Below, piece by piece: positions 1 to 8,240 of a DNA stretch of 13,052 nucleotides; positions within the stretch are counted from its first letter, which is position 1, and each line of letters begins with the position of its first letter. A model generated the notes under the pieces. The model was not told the DNA's origin. It saw only the letters and a list, made by a program, of their open reading frames with translations, and ran no database searches. This DNA comes from Discostella pseudostelligera. Its lineage: Eukaryota > Bacillariophyta > Thalassiosirophyceae > Thalassiosirales > Thalassiosiraceae. The translations under genes and the position numbers were made by a program. The DNA lies in NCBI GenBank assembly GCA_036940085.1, contig JALLBK010000511.1, forward strand, positions 1 through 13,052. Direction: 5' to 3'.

Positions 1-503
1 TGGGGTACAATCTTGAAAGATCCTTGTGGCTCCGTCCACCACTACTCGGGCTCAACTCATCACAAATGACGATACGATGGGAGATCGCTGGCCTTCATCT
101 TCTGCATTCTTCATTCATGCCTCCGGTGAGTTCCGGTGGTTTGTTTCATTCCACGTGTAAAAATGCCACGTGTAAGGTCTCCCGCTAAATTTGTGCCACG
201 TGTAAGTCACCGAGTCGAGTCATCAAAGGTCTCCCGCCAAAACAATATGCCACGTGTAAGGTCTTGGGCCGAGTCTCCCGCCAAATCATCTATGCCACGT
301 CATTCATCTCCCGCCAAATCTTTGCCAGTCATCAATCTCCCGCCAAATCTTTGCCGCGCGTGGAAAACAACCGCCGACGCCACGCACCAACAAATAATAA
401 ACACCAGTACCAGTACTACCGACCATCGACCATGACCATGTAATCTATCTAATGTCTAGGTAATGCGCCTCGGAATTGAGATCAGAGTGGTTATGTCAAT
501 AGA
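1..503 (+). promoter_or_regulatory. Upstream region of the PPR gene, with an alternating box array at 152-348
   Basis: No gene is supported here. CACGTG palindromes (G-box/E-box type) lie at 152-157, 167-172, 197-202 and 251-256, with a broken copy (CACGTC) at 296-301. Between or after them lie TCTCCCGC(C/T)AAA boxes at 178-190, 230-242, 274-286, 307-319 and 336-348. Five degenerate units of 'GCCACGTGTAAG ... TCTCCCGCCAAAT' can be read in a row, and the last two box copies share an identical 20-mer (307-326 and 336-355). CACGTG is the classical bHLH/bZIP core, and CCCGCCAAA is the reverse complement of an E2F/DP-like site (TTTGGCGGG); assigning factors in this organism is inference. The array ends about 150 bp before the PPR start codon, a reasonable promoter distance. 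An open frame across 136-435 is repeat-driven and was not accepted. Positions 1-147 show nothing recognisable. Confidence 0.5.
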
Positions 504-3500
504 ATGTCGGCGTCGATTACATTAACCGAGGAATTAATCGTCATCGACGGGCGGTCGAAACGAACGCGAGCGAGAATGGCAATCCATCATGGGTTGGAGA
601 ACGTCGACGAATATTATTCATCGTGTGCGACATATGCAACACTAATTAGACGTTCAAGTCCGCATAGGACCCAGAGGAGCATATCAAGGCCGCTTCTTTT
701 ATGCATAAGCATGTCATTATGTGGCATTGTCTTTGGGTGGAATCCACAACCAAACTTGCAGCAGCGATCACTTCCGCGGCTGTCTCCATCATTGCAACTG
801 TATTTGAATTATCATCCAACCACTGCATGGAGAAAAGCATTGTCGACGCATCAGAAATCTATGCAGCTATGCGAATCTATCCAACCGAGACAATTCATAG
901 AATCAGATAATACTGAGAAAATCAGTTCTTCTGAACCTCCGATTATATACCAATTGACGCAACAAATGGATGTATTGATTGAATGCTTGAAAACACATGG
1001 TGATGGAGTTAACACCACACAACCTATAGATATTCTAAAGGAAATGATGTCTCTCTACACGAGTTGGTGCTTTAACGAGAGGCCTACTTCTCAACTGAGA
1101 TTCAAAGTCGGTGCCGCTATTGATCAAGCCTTTCGGATGGTTACCAGCGAGGCATTTTCGACTCCGTATCGGTTGCATTGGGTGAACACTGGAATGGAAG
1201 CATTGCAATTGCAGCTTCATTCAAGAGAATATAATGCAACGGCTATCGGCGGGGCTAGCATCGGATTGATTTCACTTCAACAACCTTACAATGACATTCC
1301 GAAGGGAACATGGTTGAAAGCACTTCGTGCTCTGACTTCCAAGGATATAGTTTCTTCTCGATTATCATCATCAACCCGATCGATAAAGGCACTATCACCC
1401 AGAGATGACTTGCAATGGATCACCCCATCAAATGCCGCATTTCGCATCCTACAGCGTTTGGTCAAAAGCAAGGGGATACGAACATTTCAAAGGAAGAACC
1501 GTACGCAGCAGCAACAGCATCAGCAATCATTGGACGAACGTGATTTCAATATGGTTCTTCATGCCTATGCAGCACATCCACATAATCGATACATGCATGC
1601 GGCTCATCGTGTCATGGCGCTCCAAGAACGCACTGTGCATGCACCTCCGCTTTCGCCAGTGGCGTACTCCATTATTCTACGAGCATATGGACAATCGAAC
1701 GATATAGTGAATGTTGAAAAGACCTTGCTTCATGCTCAGCGGAATTGCGTTATTCCTGACATTGTCATGGCAAACACTGTTCTGGATGCATATGTGAATT
1801 GTGGCCTCCTGGACAAGGCTCAGGAGATTTTTCGTTCCATGACATCTACTGGTAGATTGGAGTCCACTGAAGAGGAGGGTGGATTTTGGCCACTTCTCCG
1901 ACCAAACTCTAGAACCTACAACACTTTATTGAAGGGTATGGCGCAGGACGGTGATGTACACGGGGCAATGCAATTATCACGGATTATGCTGTCGGAGGGA
2001 CTGTGGGATGAAATTACCACCAACACATTGGTCAAGGCAGCAGTGACAGCTAATGAATATGATTTGGCGGAAGATATTCTTTCCAATCACACAATATCTG
2101 AGTTTTTCTCAACACTGAGAGATCATCCAAACGTCGAAGCCTACACGGAGCTACTTGATGGATATGCTAAAGATGGTCAGCTAGACCATTCGCTACGAGT
2201 TATGCAATTAATGCAAAAACGGGGTGTTACTCCGAATGCATACACATATACATGCATCGTGGGGGCACTAGCACGCAGTAATAAAATTCGACCAGCTCGA
2301 AAAATGATCAATTATGCGGCTAGCTCATTATCAGCTGAGGGGAAAGGAGTCGAATTGACACCCACATACAATGCCTTCATATCTGGCCTGTTGGCAGATA
2401 ATTACAGCACAGGAAGTACGCGGCAGGCATCATCACATGCCGCCAACATCGTCGAGGTCTTAGAAGTAGTACACGAAATGCAATCGATGAACATCCATCC
2501 CAACGTTGTTACAGTAGCACTTGTGGTGGATGGACTCGGTAGGTGCAATCCACCACGATGTAATGAGGCACGGGAGCTGGTATTGCATTTGGAAAGAAAT
2601 GCAAGTTTTGGCGTCTCGTTATCCAATAAAAAAATCGCCACGGCCTTGATTCAAGCATATGGTCGAGCGAACGATGTTGACTCTGCCATGGAATCCTTCA
2701 CCAGAATTGCATCCGCTGACGTTGTTGCATTGAATGCCCTCCTTGATGTATGCTGTCGATGCGATCAGGTAAAATTGGCACTCGATCTGTTTAAGAAACA
2801 TGCAACCTTTGAGCTATCCGACAAGCAAAAGTCAGCCGTCAATGCTAAGAAGGGGCAACACTCAATCTTACCAGATGTGGTAACATATACAACACTAATT
2901 TCAGCTCTGCTTCAATTAAAGACCAGGGCGGCGGTTAAACGTGCTACGTCACTGTACAGCGAGATGAAGCAAAAGTTGCAGATTTCTCCTGATACAATTC
3001 TAATCGACACGTGAGTGCATTATGCCGTCGCGGTGAAATTGCGTTTCCAAATCCGGCCTTCTAACCTTCAACTATCTAACTGCGTCTGTGTGTGTTTTGT
3101 TCTTCCTTATTGCAGAATACTCACCGCAATGACCAGCGGTGGCCCCATCGGATACACCGAAGACGATATCAAATTCACCCTCACAGTCCTAAAAGATGGT
3201 GCCAGCCTCGAGTGGGAAAAAGGTCAATATGAAAAGAGGAAGAAGGCCGTGCGAGGTATATTAGTTGGATGCTCGAGTGAAGTTTGGAAGAATGATGAAT
3301 TTGCCTTTGGTCTTGTTTGTGAGATACCCGATGATCCGCTATTCCGAAAGAAGGGGTGGAATAAAATGGATTCTGGGTTTCGACTTTGGGGTGGGGGTGA
3401 TGATGATGGCGACATCCAACTTCAATTGATAGAGAAACGTAGTGGGGATTCCTCCTCTGTGGATGCATTCTTGGCATCAAAGGGATGGAATGATATTGAT

Positions 3501-3521
3501 TCTGGGTTCCGATTAATTTAA
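504..3521 (+). CDS. P-type pentatricopeptide repeat (PPR) protein with a duplicated C-terminal KGWN motif; two exons
   Basis: The coding sequence is join(504..3010,3116..3521), 970 residues. Known role of the family: sequence-specific RNA binding, nearly always in mitochondria or plastids, for RNA stability, processing or translation. Visible domains: an N-terminal region without repeats (1-345) with a hydrophobic stretch at 63-77 and a polyglutamine patch near 335-341, then about 11-12 PPR-like helical pairs from about 346 to 840. Clear units are AYSIILRAYGQ (387 on), TYNTLLKGMAQDG (471 on), AYTELLDGYAKDG (546 on), TYTCIVGALARSNK (581 on) and TYTTLISALL (794 on). Several units carry insertions. 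No E or DYW domain is present. Exon 2 adds a tail (about 845-970) containing KGWNKMDSGFRL (915-926) and KGWNDIDSGFRL (958-969). The start at 504 is the first ATG of the frame (AGAATGTCG); M25 is an alternative. The hydrophobic stretch could be a signal or targeting core, but it lies unusually far from the start. The specific RNA target is unknown. Confidence 0.9.
3011..3115 (+). other. Spliceosomal intron in the PPR gene (105 bp)
   Basis: The donor is CAC|GTGAGT at 3011 and the acceptor is TTATTGCAG|AATACT, ending at 3115. A branch-point-like CTAAC lies near 3076-3080, followed by a T-rich stretch. Reading through would end at a TGA inside the donor. Splicing joins the last two bases of exon 1 (AC) with the first base of exon 2 (A) to make a Thr codon and opens 134 further codons. 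The reading frame is therefore consistent (phase 2). The intron falls at the end of the PPR array, inside the last partial repeat. Confidence 0.88.
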
Positions 3522-3614
3522 TCCAACACCGCTATTCAATTGCCCCACCATCCCACAAAATAATGTAATGTACACTCCTCATTCCAACATGTATCGGATA
3601 CTACCTACTCATTC

Positions 3615-4466
3615 TCAAGCGCTCTTCTTCTCCTGTTCCTCAGCAGCCTTCTTCTCCGCGCGTTCTTTCGCATCCGCCTCCAATCCCTCCACACACAATT
3701 CAATTCCAGCCACGATCCGTTTCAAGCTGGGTTTCTCTCCGGTAATTACCACCGTAGCCACCGACACTGCCATACGTGACCCATCGTCCAGGATCTCTTC
3801 CACCTCTTCAATAGCATACCCCGCAAATTCCGTCTTGGACCCCGATAGAATGTAGCATGTTACCGGTTGACTTTTTGGATCACGCTTTGGTGCTCGATCC
3901 AAATAGGCAACTAAGTCAGGGACAATTGCCTTTCCCAAATTCGACACAATGAGACGCACACCAGTACGTGATCCCGGGGCATATCCCTCTGGGCAATAGA
4001 GTGCATCACTTAAACTTAATGAATCTTTGGTAGATTGCAATATGTCATCGAAGGTATCAAAATCTAATTTGTCCGAACTGCCCGCCTCGGGAATGTTGGC
4101 TCGTTCGGCCTTGGCATCAACCTTGAGCGGTGACGTCTTGGGCAAGGATAGTCCCGCCACCTGCAAGTCCAATGGCTTGGTTATGCGAAATGCAGCCTTT
4201 TTAAGAGGTGTGACGCCATCGGCATTGAGCGCCCAGTTGAAAATGTAGTTCTGACCGGGATATTCATTGGGAAAGGCGGTGGGGTTGCCAATACGGGTGA
4301 TGCTTTCCGGGAGGCCGGCGGTCGTCTGCTGGGCCGATGATGCCGCTGCCGAGAAAAGGCGGGGTGCTACACTACCAGTCACGAGGTGATGGCGAGATGC
4401 CGTAGCCGTAGTAGAATGGGTGGCTGCTCGGCTGGCAAGGGTCCGGATGGCGGCGGCGATCTTCAT
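3615..4466 (-). CDS. Predicted mitochondrial protein of unknown function, 283 residues
   Basis: I do not recognise the family. From the ATG at 4466 (context GACC ATG AAG) the protein has 283 residues. Its first 53 residues contain no acidic residue but are rich in Ala, Ser, Thr and Arg (R8, R13, R25, R36), followed by RLFSAAASS. This is a typical mitochondrial presequence pattern. The mature part begins near GLPESITRIGNPTAFPNEYPGQ and has mixed helix/strand character. A segment around YCPEGYAPGSRTGVR looks globular, and a probable beta-hairpin at EFAGYAIEEVEEIL...MAVSVATVVITG precedes a charged C-terminal helix (AKERAEKKAAEEQEKKSA). The same frame is open upstream to an ATG at 4523, adding a threonine run; I prefer 4466 because it gives the better presequence. 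No membrane segment or catalytic motif is evident. The gene faces the PPR gene tail to tail and is divergent from the gene at 4712. Confidence 0.8.
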   Translation of the reverse strand: MKIAAAIRTLASRAATHSTTATASRHHLVTGSVAPRLFSAAASSAQQTTAGLPESITRIGNPTAFPNEYPGQNYIFNWALNADGVTPLKKAAFRITKPLDLQVAGLSLPKTSPLKVDAKAERANIPEAGSSDKLDFDTFDDILQSTKDSLSLSDALYCPEGYAPGSRTGVRLIVSNLGKAIVPDLVAYLDRAPKRDPKSQPVTCYILSGSKTEFAGYAIEEVEEILDDGSRMAVSVATVVITGEKPSLKRIVAGIELCVEGLEADAKERAEKKAAEEQEKKSA

Positions 4467-4711
4467 GGTCAAGCAAGGTGTGGTGGTGGTGGTGGTCGTT
4501 GTATCTCGCACCTTCGCACACATACTCACAGTCTCTTTGCCGTCACAGCAACAGACAGACCGTGGGGGGAAATATGGCGGGAGAACATGAGGAAAATATG
4601 GCGGGAGCGAGGTTCACCTTCGATCCATCCATCCGCTCCGCCCGCCGCACCGCATGGACCATGGACCATGGAGACAGGAAGGACAACCCATTCTAATCTC
4701 CATTCAATGCC
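4467..4711. promoter_or_regulatory. Short divergent promoter with paired GGCGGGAG boxes
   Basis: This 245-bp region separates the start codons of two divergently transcribed genes. It holds an identical 13-mer, AATATGGCGGGAG, at 4571-4583 and 4595-4607, spaced 24 bp apart. Its reverse complement contains CTCCCGCCA, the core of the boxes at 230-348 upstream of the PPR gene. No convincing TATA box is visible. A Thr-coding GTG/GGT microsatellite lies at about 4479-4497. A role in controlling both genes is inferred from the position. Confidence 0.4.
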
Positions 4712-5191
4712 ATGCTATCCATCGCCATTTATAGCATGGGAGGTAACGGCCAAGACCTCATCGTACCAACCGATCATGATGACGATGACCCAACATTTGC
4801 ACTCAAGGTCATGCTCGTCCACTCCATTTTTCTAACCTGTAACGGCGTACTCATTCTACTTTTCATCTACAACTACATTAGTTTGTATCAACAAAAACGA
4901 AACGACAGATTCAAGGAACAATCCAAGTTTGATCAAATTGACTATCTTATCCATTTGATATGTGAGCAAGAAAAATTATTAGAATTGAGGAAAGAGGAGC
5001 TTCAGATGGAGAAGAAAGGCGACGATAACGAGTGGCGGCGGGGACAGGTAGCGACGGAGGTGGCGAACGAGGAAATCATTCGGCGGTACAATCAACTGAG
5101 CAAGAAATTTTACGGTGAGCTCGATGTTTTGCATGAAATGATGTCGAAGAATGATTTGGAACTCAAAGTACAAAAGAAGGGGATAAAATGA
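4712..5191 (+). CDS. Small single-pass membrane protein with coiled coil, function unknown
   Basis: A 159-residue open frame. The ATG at 4712 is first; the ATG at 4736 (residue 9) is an equally good start. Visible layout: a short N-terminus with an acidic cluster (DHDDDD, 21-26), one strongly hydrophobic segment (about 33-58, LVHSIFLTCNGVLILLFIYNY) followed by basic residues (QQKRNDR), then a highly charged helical region. Residues about 70-104 (with EQEKLLELRKEELQMEKK) and 115-150 have heptad-like Leu/Ile spacing, suggesting coiled coil. The charge distribution suggests a short acidic N-terminus on one side of a membrane and a long coiled coil on the other, but the membrane cannot be identified. 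I do not recognise a family. It may be co-regulated with the divergent presequence protein. The single open frame, membrane segment and heptad pattern support it as real, although it is short. Confidence 0.6.
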   Translation: MLSIAIYSMGGNGQDLIVPTDHDDDDPTFALKVMLVHSIFLTCNGVLILLFIYNYISLYQQKRNDRFKEQSKFDQIDYLIHLICEQEKLLELRKEELQMEKKGDDNEWRRGQVATEVANEEIIRRYNQLSKKFYGELDVLHEMMSKNDLELKVQKKGIK

Positions 5192-5805
5192 GTACATCAT
5201 CTGCGCACCCACAACCGAGGAAGTTGAGGTGGATTGTAGAGGGTCGGTCGGCGTGGTCGGTGACAAAATACATCACTACAGAGCAACGCAATTCATCCCC
5301 AACAAAATATGGCAATGTGAACTTTTACGGGTTTCGATTAGAAGCTCTTTGAGTGAGCTCAACTGCGAGCAAAATACCGATGCAAGCAAGTGAAACGTTT
5401 GCCACTGGAATGTGCATAAGCGATGAGGTGGTGGAGTGTGCAAATCCACACTGTCCTTCTGCTTTCACTCTCATCTTCGGGGTTTGCAGACACTTCACCT
5501 TGTGGGGGCGGGGTTGTCGCTGGTGAAGAAGTTGTCTCCCTCTACAAGCAACGATGCACACTTCTCATGCCGGTTAAATTCCTAGGGGTCGAAGGTGGCC
5601 TACGTACCAAACGCTTTAGAACAAAGAGAGCATGCGTTGAATAGACACATGCGATAGTTGTCGGTCGTATTGAATAAAATTAGGTATTGTTATGCATATT
5701 CATATGTTTATGTGGCGGTGGGAGTAGGTGTGTGGGACACGTCGGCGTCGTTATCGTCGTGGTGTCAGCGCTCCCTAGGAGAATCTATCAAACTCCAACC
5801 TCTCT
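5192..5805. other. Intergenic region between convergent genes
   Basis: No gene is supported in these 614 bp. It separates the 3' ends of the membrane protein gene and the HAD gene, so it probably contains their 3' UTRs and terminators. One AATAAA hexamer in + orientation lies at 5673-5678, but it is nearly 500 bp from the + strand stop codon. A 73-codon open frame at 5423-5644 starts with a signal-peptide-like segment but otherwise looks random. Confidence 0.5.
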
Positions 5806-7047
5806 CTAGAGGTCGGATACATCCATGTTCACATCGCCAGCAGCAGGAGGATCCATCGGTCCCGTCGTCCTTCTAGTAGTACCTGGAAACATCAATCCCC
5901 TCTTGGTCAAATACCCACTAGCACACTTCTCGGCCTGCCGGACTGTGATTTCCAAATCCAATTCCTCGACATGATCACAAACAAACTTCATATGATGGGT
6001 AAGCAATGTGAGTTGACCAATGATCTGAATGGGTGTGGGAGAATAAATGAATTTCACACTCTTGGGTAGGGCGTCGAGTTGATCGGAGACTATTTTCACA
6101 GCAGTACGTTCTTCGATGGAGTCACCGAAGGAGATTACCTCACGACGGATGCTGGAGGGAGCTACAGATGTTGCTCCTCCTACTACTACTCCTCGGCGGG
6201 GAGGGGTGATGGTGGGAGAGGAAGATTTGGATGCATTCCAGGTACTGCTGCCAGGAGGAGGTGACACTGAAGTAGACTCAATAGAATGATCCTCATCCTC
6301 CTCCAACGAACTTTCATCTGTTGACGCCAAATCCATATCTGGAATCGAGTCATCCAGACTCGAACTATCCGACACAGCCTGATGGAAGATGTTATTGTTG
6401 CTGCCTTTTGTCAAGCCAGCATGACTACATTCCCGATCCAATAGAGAATGTGCCTCCTCCAACAAACAGAAATGTTCATTTACCTCATGAGCAAAAGCTG
6501 CGGCCTTCCAACACAATGGTTGATTGGGGTAGAACTTTTCATACCGTGTTCGGGCAGAGATGATGCGATAGTTCTGAAGTAGGGGGATTAAGTTGGGCAG
6601 GTAGCGTTCGGCGGAGTATTTTACCCATCCCTCGTCGGAGTTGGTAATTATTATTACCTGATGATTTTGTTTTTGTTGTTGCCGTGATGATGATAGAGAT
6701 GATGAGATGATAGAGTAGTATATGTTGCAGCAAGAGAAAAGAGATGTAGTGCCGGGTTAGATGATGATGTGTACTTGTATCGCCTCAGAGCAGAAAGATC
6801 AAGATCAATTGTCAATACTACAACGCACCTCGCCATGCTTTGCAGCCTCTGCCAAACAAGTTTCTGTACAAATTTCAATCTCCCGGAACAAACCACGAAA
6901 GTGCTGCGGCAGCTCATTCAAATTGTCCGCTTGACATTTATCAACGAACGACGATGGTAAGATGGTATCGTCCCAATCAAATATGATCACGGCATCGATA
7001 CTATTGCTTGATGACGAAGGTGATGATGATGATGGAGTTGAGTGCAT
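5806..7047 (-). CDS. HAD-superfamily phosphatase-like protein, two exons
   Basis: The coding sequence is the complement of join(5806..6657,6829..7047), 356 residues. HAD enzymes are Mg-dependent phosphohydrolases that use an Asp nucleophile. Motif I is VIIFDWDDTILPSSF, with the DxDxT pattern at D24, D26 and T28. Motif II is IIITNSDEGWV, with T78 right after the splice junction. A conserved-looking stretch (RIISARTRYEKFYP ... CWKAAAF, 104-128) follows. Residues 244-257 (RREVISFGDSIEER) match the acidic motif IV region, with D252 the likely metal ligand. Between them, about 144-243 is a Ser/Asp/Glu-rich low-complexity insertion, probably a flexible loop. The catalytic Lys cannot be assigned with certainty. 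The arrangement agrees with a family of short eukaryotic HAD-like proteins carrying TN(A/S)xxGWVxxS after motif I; its substrate is unknown to me. No targeting peptide is evident. The ATG at 7047 is followed by a Ser-rich stretch and then motif I, so the N-terminus is probably complete. Confidence 0.8.
6658..6828 (-). other. Spliceosomal intron in the HAD gene (171 bp)
   Basis: On the minus strand the donor is GGCGAG|GTGCGT (6828 downwards) and the acceptor is AAATCATCAG|GTAATA (ending at 6658). Exon 1 is exactly 73 codons and exon 2 is exactly 284 codons including the stop, so the intron is phase 0. Reading through the donor meets a stop after seven further codons. Splicing joins AAKHGE to VIIITNSDEGWV, restoring the expected strand preceding HAD motif II; this family-level continuity is the main support. 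Confidence 0.82.
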
Positions 7048-8240
7048 ATTTAGTTTGGAGACGGAGCATGTAATGCAATCAGATTTATGACCGATACGTC
7101 GTCGTCGTCGTTTTCCGATATGTACAGGGTGAACCGCTTTTAGTAAATGAGGAGACTATTGATTATGTTCAGGTTTGATTTGCCGTTTCGAGCCACCAAC
7201 CTTTGCCTCTCCCTTGTTTGAATCGAAAATTTGATGGTAGGCTGGCATCAAAGATGGCGGCAGTTCCAACACTTTTCATGATCGCTGGGTTGTTGTCATG
7301 GTGGTTTGCGGTTCCGCCACTCTTGTGGTTTGGCTGTTTTGCGTCGGACTTCCATGCAAAAATGCCGCCGCCGATCCAATGAGGTATTATTGATTCCTAC
7401 GTTATTTCGTTAGCAACGAGAAATTTAAATTTTTCGCAATGATTTTTGAAATAATTTGCGCGAGAAATCGCGTTGGGTGACATCATCGGCACAAATGTAT
7501 TGATTCCTCTTCGAAAATCGCAAAAGATCGCAAAAATAAGACTTGACAATAGGAACGGGTAAAGGAACTTTGGACGTAAAAAGTGGGAAACATTACAGTT
7601 TCACCCAAGGTCAAAAACATCCGTTCAATCCAAACTGGAATTCAAAATTGAGAAAAGAAAGAAATTTGAATTGGAAGCAGGCGAGAGAGGGAGCTTGTCA
7701 AAAAAGAGAAACGGGAGAGAACAAGACCTGTAGTGTTTTTCTGTGTGACAAGGATGACCTGCCTAGTCTTCCCCACCCATATTACTTCACCCAACTTTTA
7801 GGTAATTAATAGTGATTCCCCTGTAGATTTGAGTAATTTTTCGTACTCATTTCTCAAGTTATGGCTTGTACTAAGGTCATCTTTCATCTTTTGCTAGCTA
7901 TGCTGTAGCCTATTGTGTAGTCTATCAGCGACCGAGACGTTGGCAAGGTGGGAGTTGTGGGGTTGGAGATATTGCTATTGGCGGCAGCAGCAGGCGGCAG
8001 CCACGGTTCGACGATTATGTGTGTTGTGTGAAGGTTGTGTGCTGTTGTGTGTTTGTGCAACAACTTCCTGTCACCTCTTGCCTCTTGCCTCTCTTGCCTC
8101 TTGCCTCTCGCTGGAAGTGTTCTGTACCAATTCCACAATACATAGAAAGTGCCACGTAGTAGACAGTATTGACTTGAGTAACACATATTACTCATATCTC
8201 CAAGATAATACCATACAAACGGTATTTAGTACTCCTATCT
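7048..8240. other. AT-rich intergenic region, no gene seen
   Basis: The first 100 bp should hold the promoter of the minus-strand HAD gene and include a short CGT repeat at 7096-7111. Around 7385-7535 the DNA is AT-rich with AAATTTAAATTT, repeated ATTGATTCCT (about 7388 and 7498) and repeated ATCGCAAAA words. An 88-codon frame at 7543-7809 begins without ATG and has no recognisable domain. Positions 7980-8060 are GT/GCA-rich low complexity. I found no RNA gene. Confidence 0.5.
8074..8110 (+). repeat. Short tandem repeat of CCTCTTG
   Basis: Five units follow each other: CCTCTTG, CCTCTTG, CCTCTCTTG, CCTCTTG and CCTCTCG. The third carries a two-base insertion and the last a mismatch. It lies in non-coding DNA about 150 bp from the start of the CG-poor block. 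Confidence 0.8.

Noticed and set aside
117..131. ATGCCTCCG followed by GTGAGT, a possible tiny first exon and donor for the PPR gene
   Set aside because: Only three codons and no persuasive acceptor before 504; the ATG at 504 already gives an open frame.
203..230. CGAGTCGAGTC similarity between the upstream array and the copia LTR region near 11480-11500
   Set aside because: Only about 11 identical bases with loose similarity around; probably chance.
136..435. 99-codon frame across the upstream array
   Set aside because: Its protein is a by-product of the tandem boxes (repeated MPRV, SPAK words) and has no domain; the DNA is better explained as regulatory or minisatellite sequence.
5423..5644. 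73-codon frame with a signal-peptide-like start (VLLLSLSSSGFADTSP)
   Set aside because: Short, the rest is Gly/Val/Lys noise, and it lies between convergent 3' ends; no support beyond the hydrophobic stretch.
7543..7809. 88-codon frame in the AT-rich intergenic DNA
   Set aside because: It does not begin with ATG, is dominated by Lys, Asn and Gln as expected from AT-rich DNA, and has no domain or splice context.
7048..8240. Possible tRNA, snRNA or other small RNA gene in the intergenic stretch
   Set aside because: No cloverleaf with a GGTTCGA-type arm, no U6-like or U2-like sequence was found by reading both strands; a covariance-model search would settle it.
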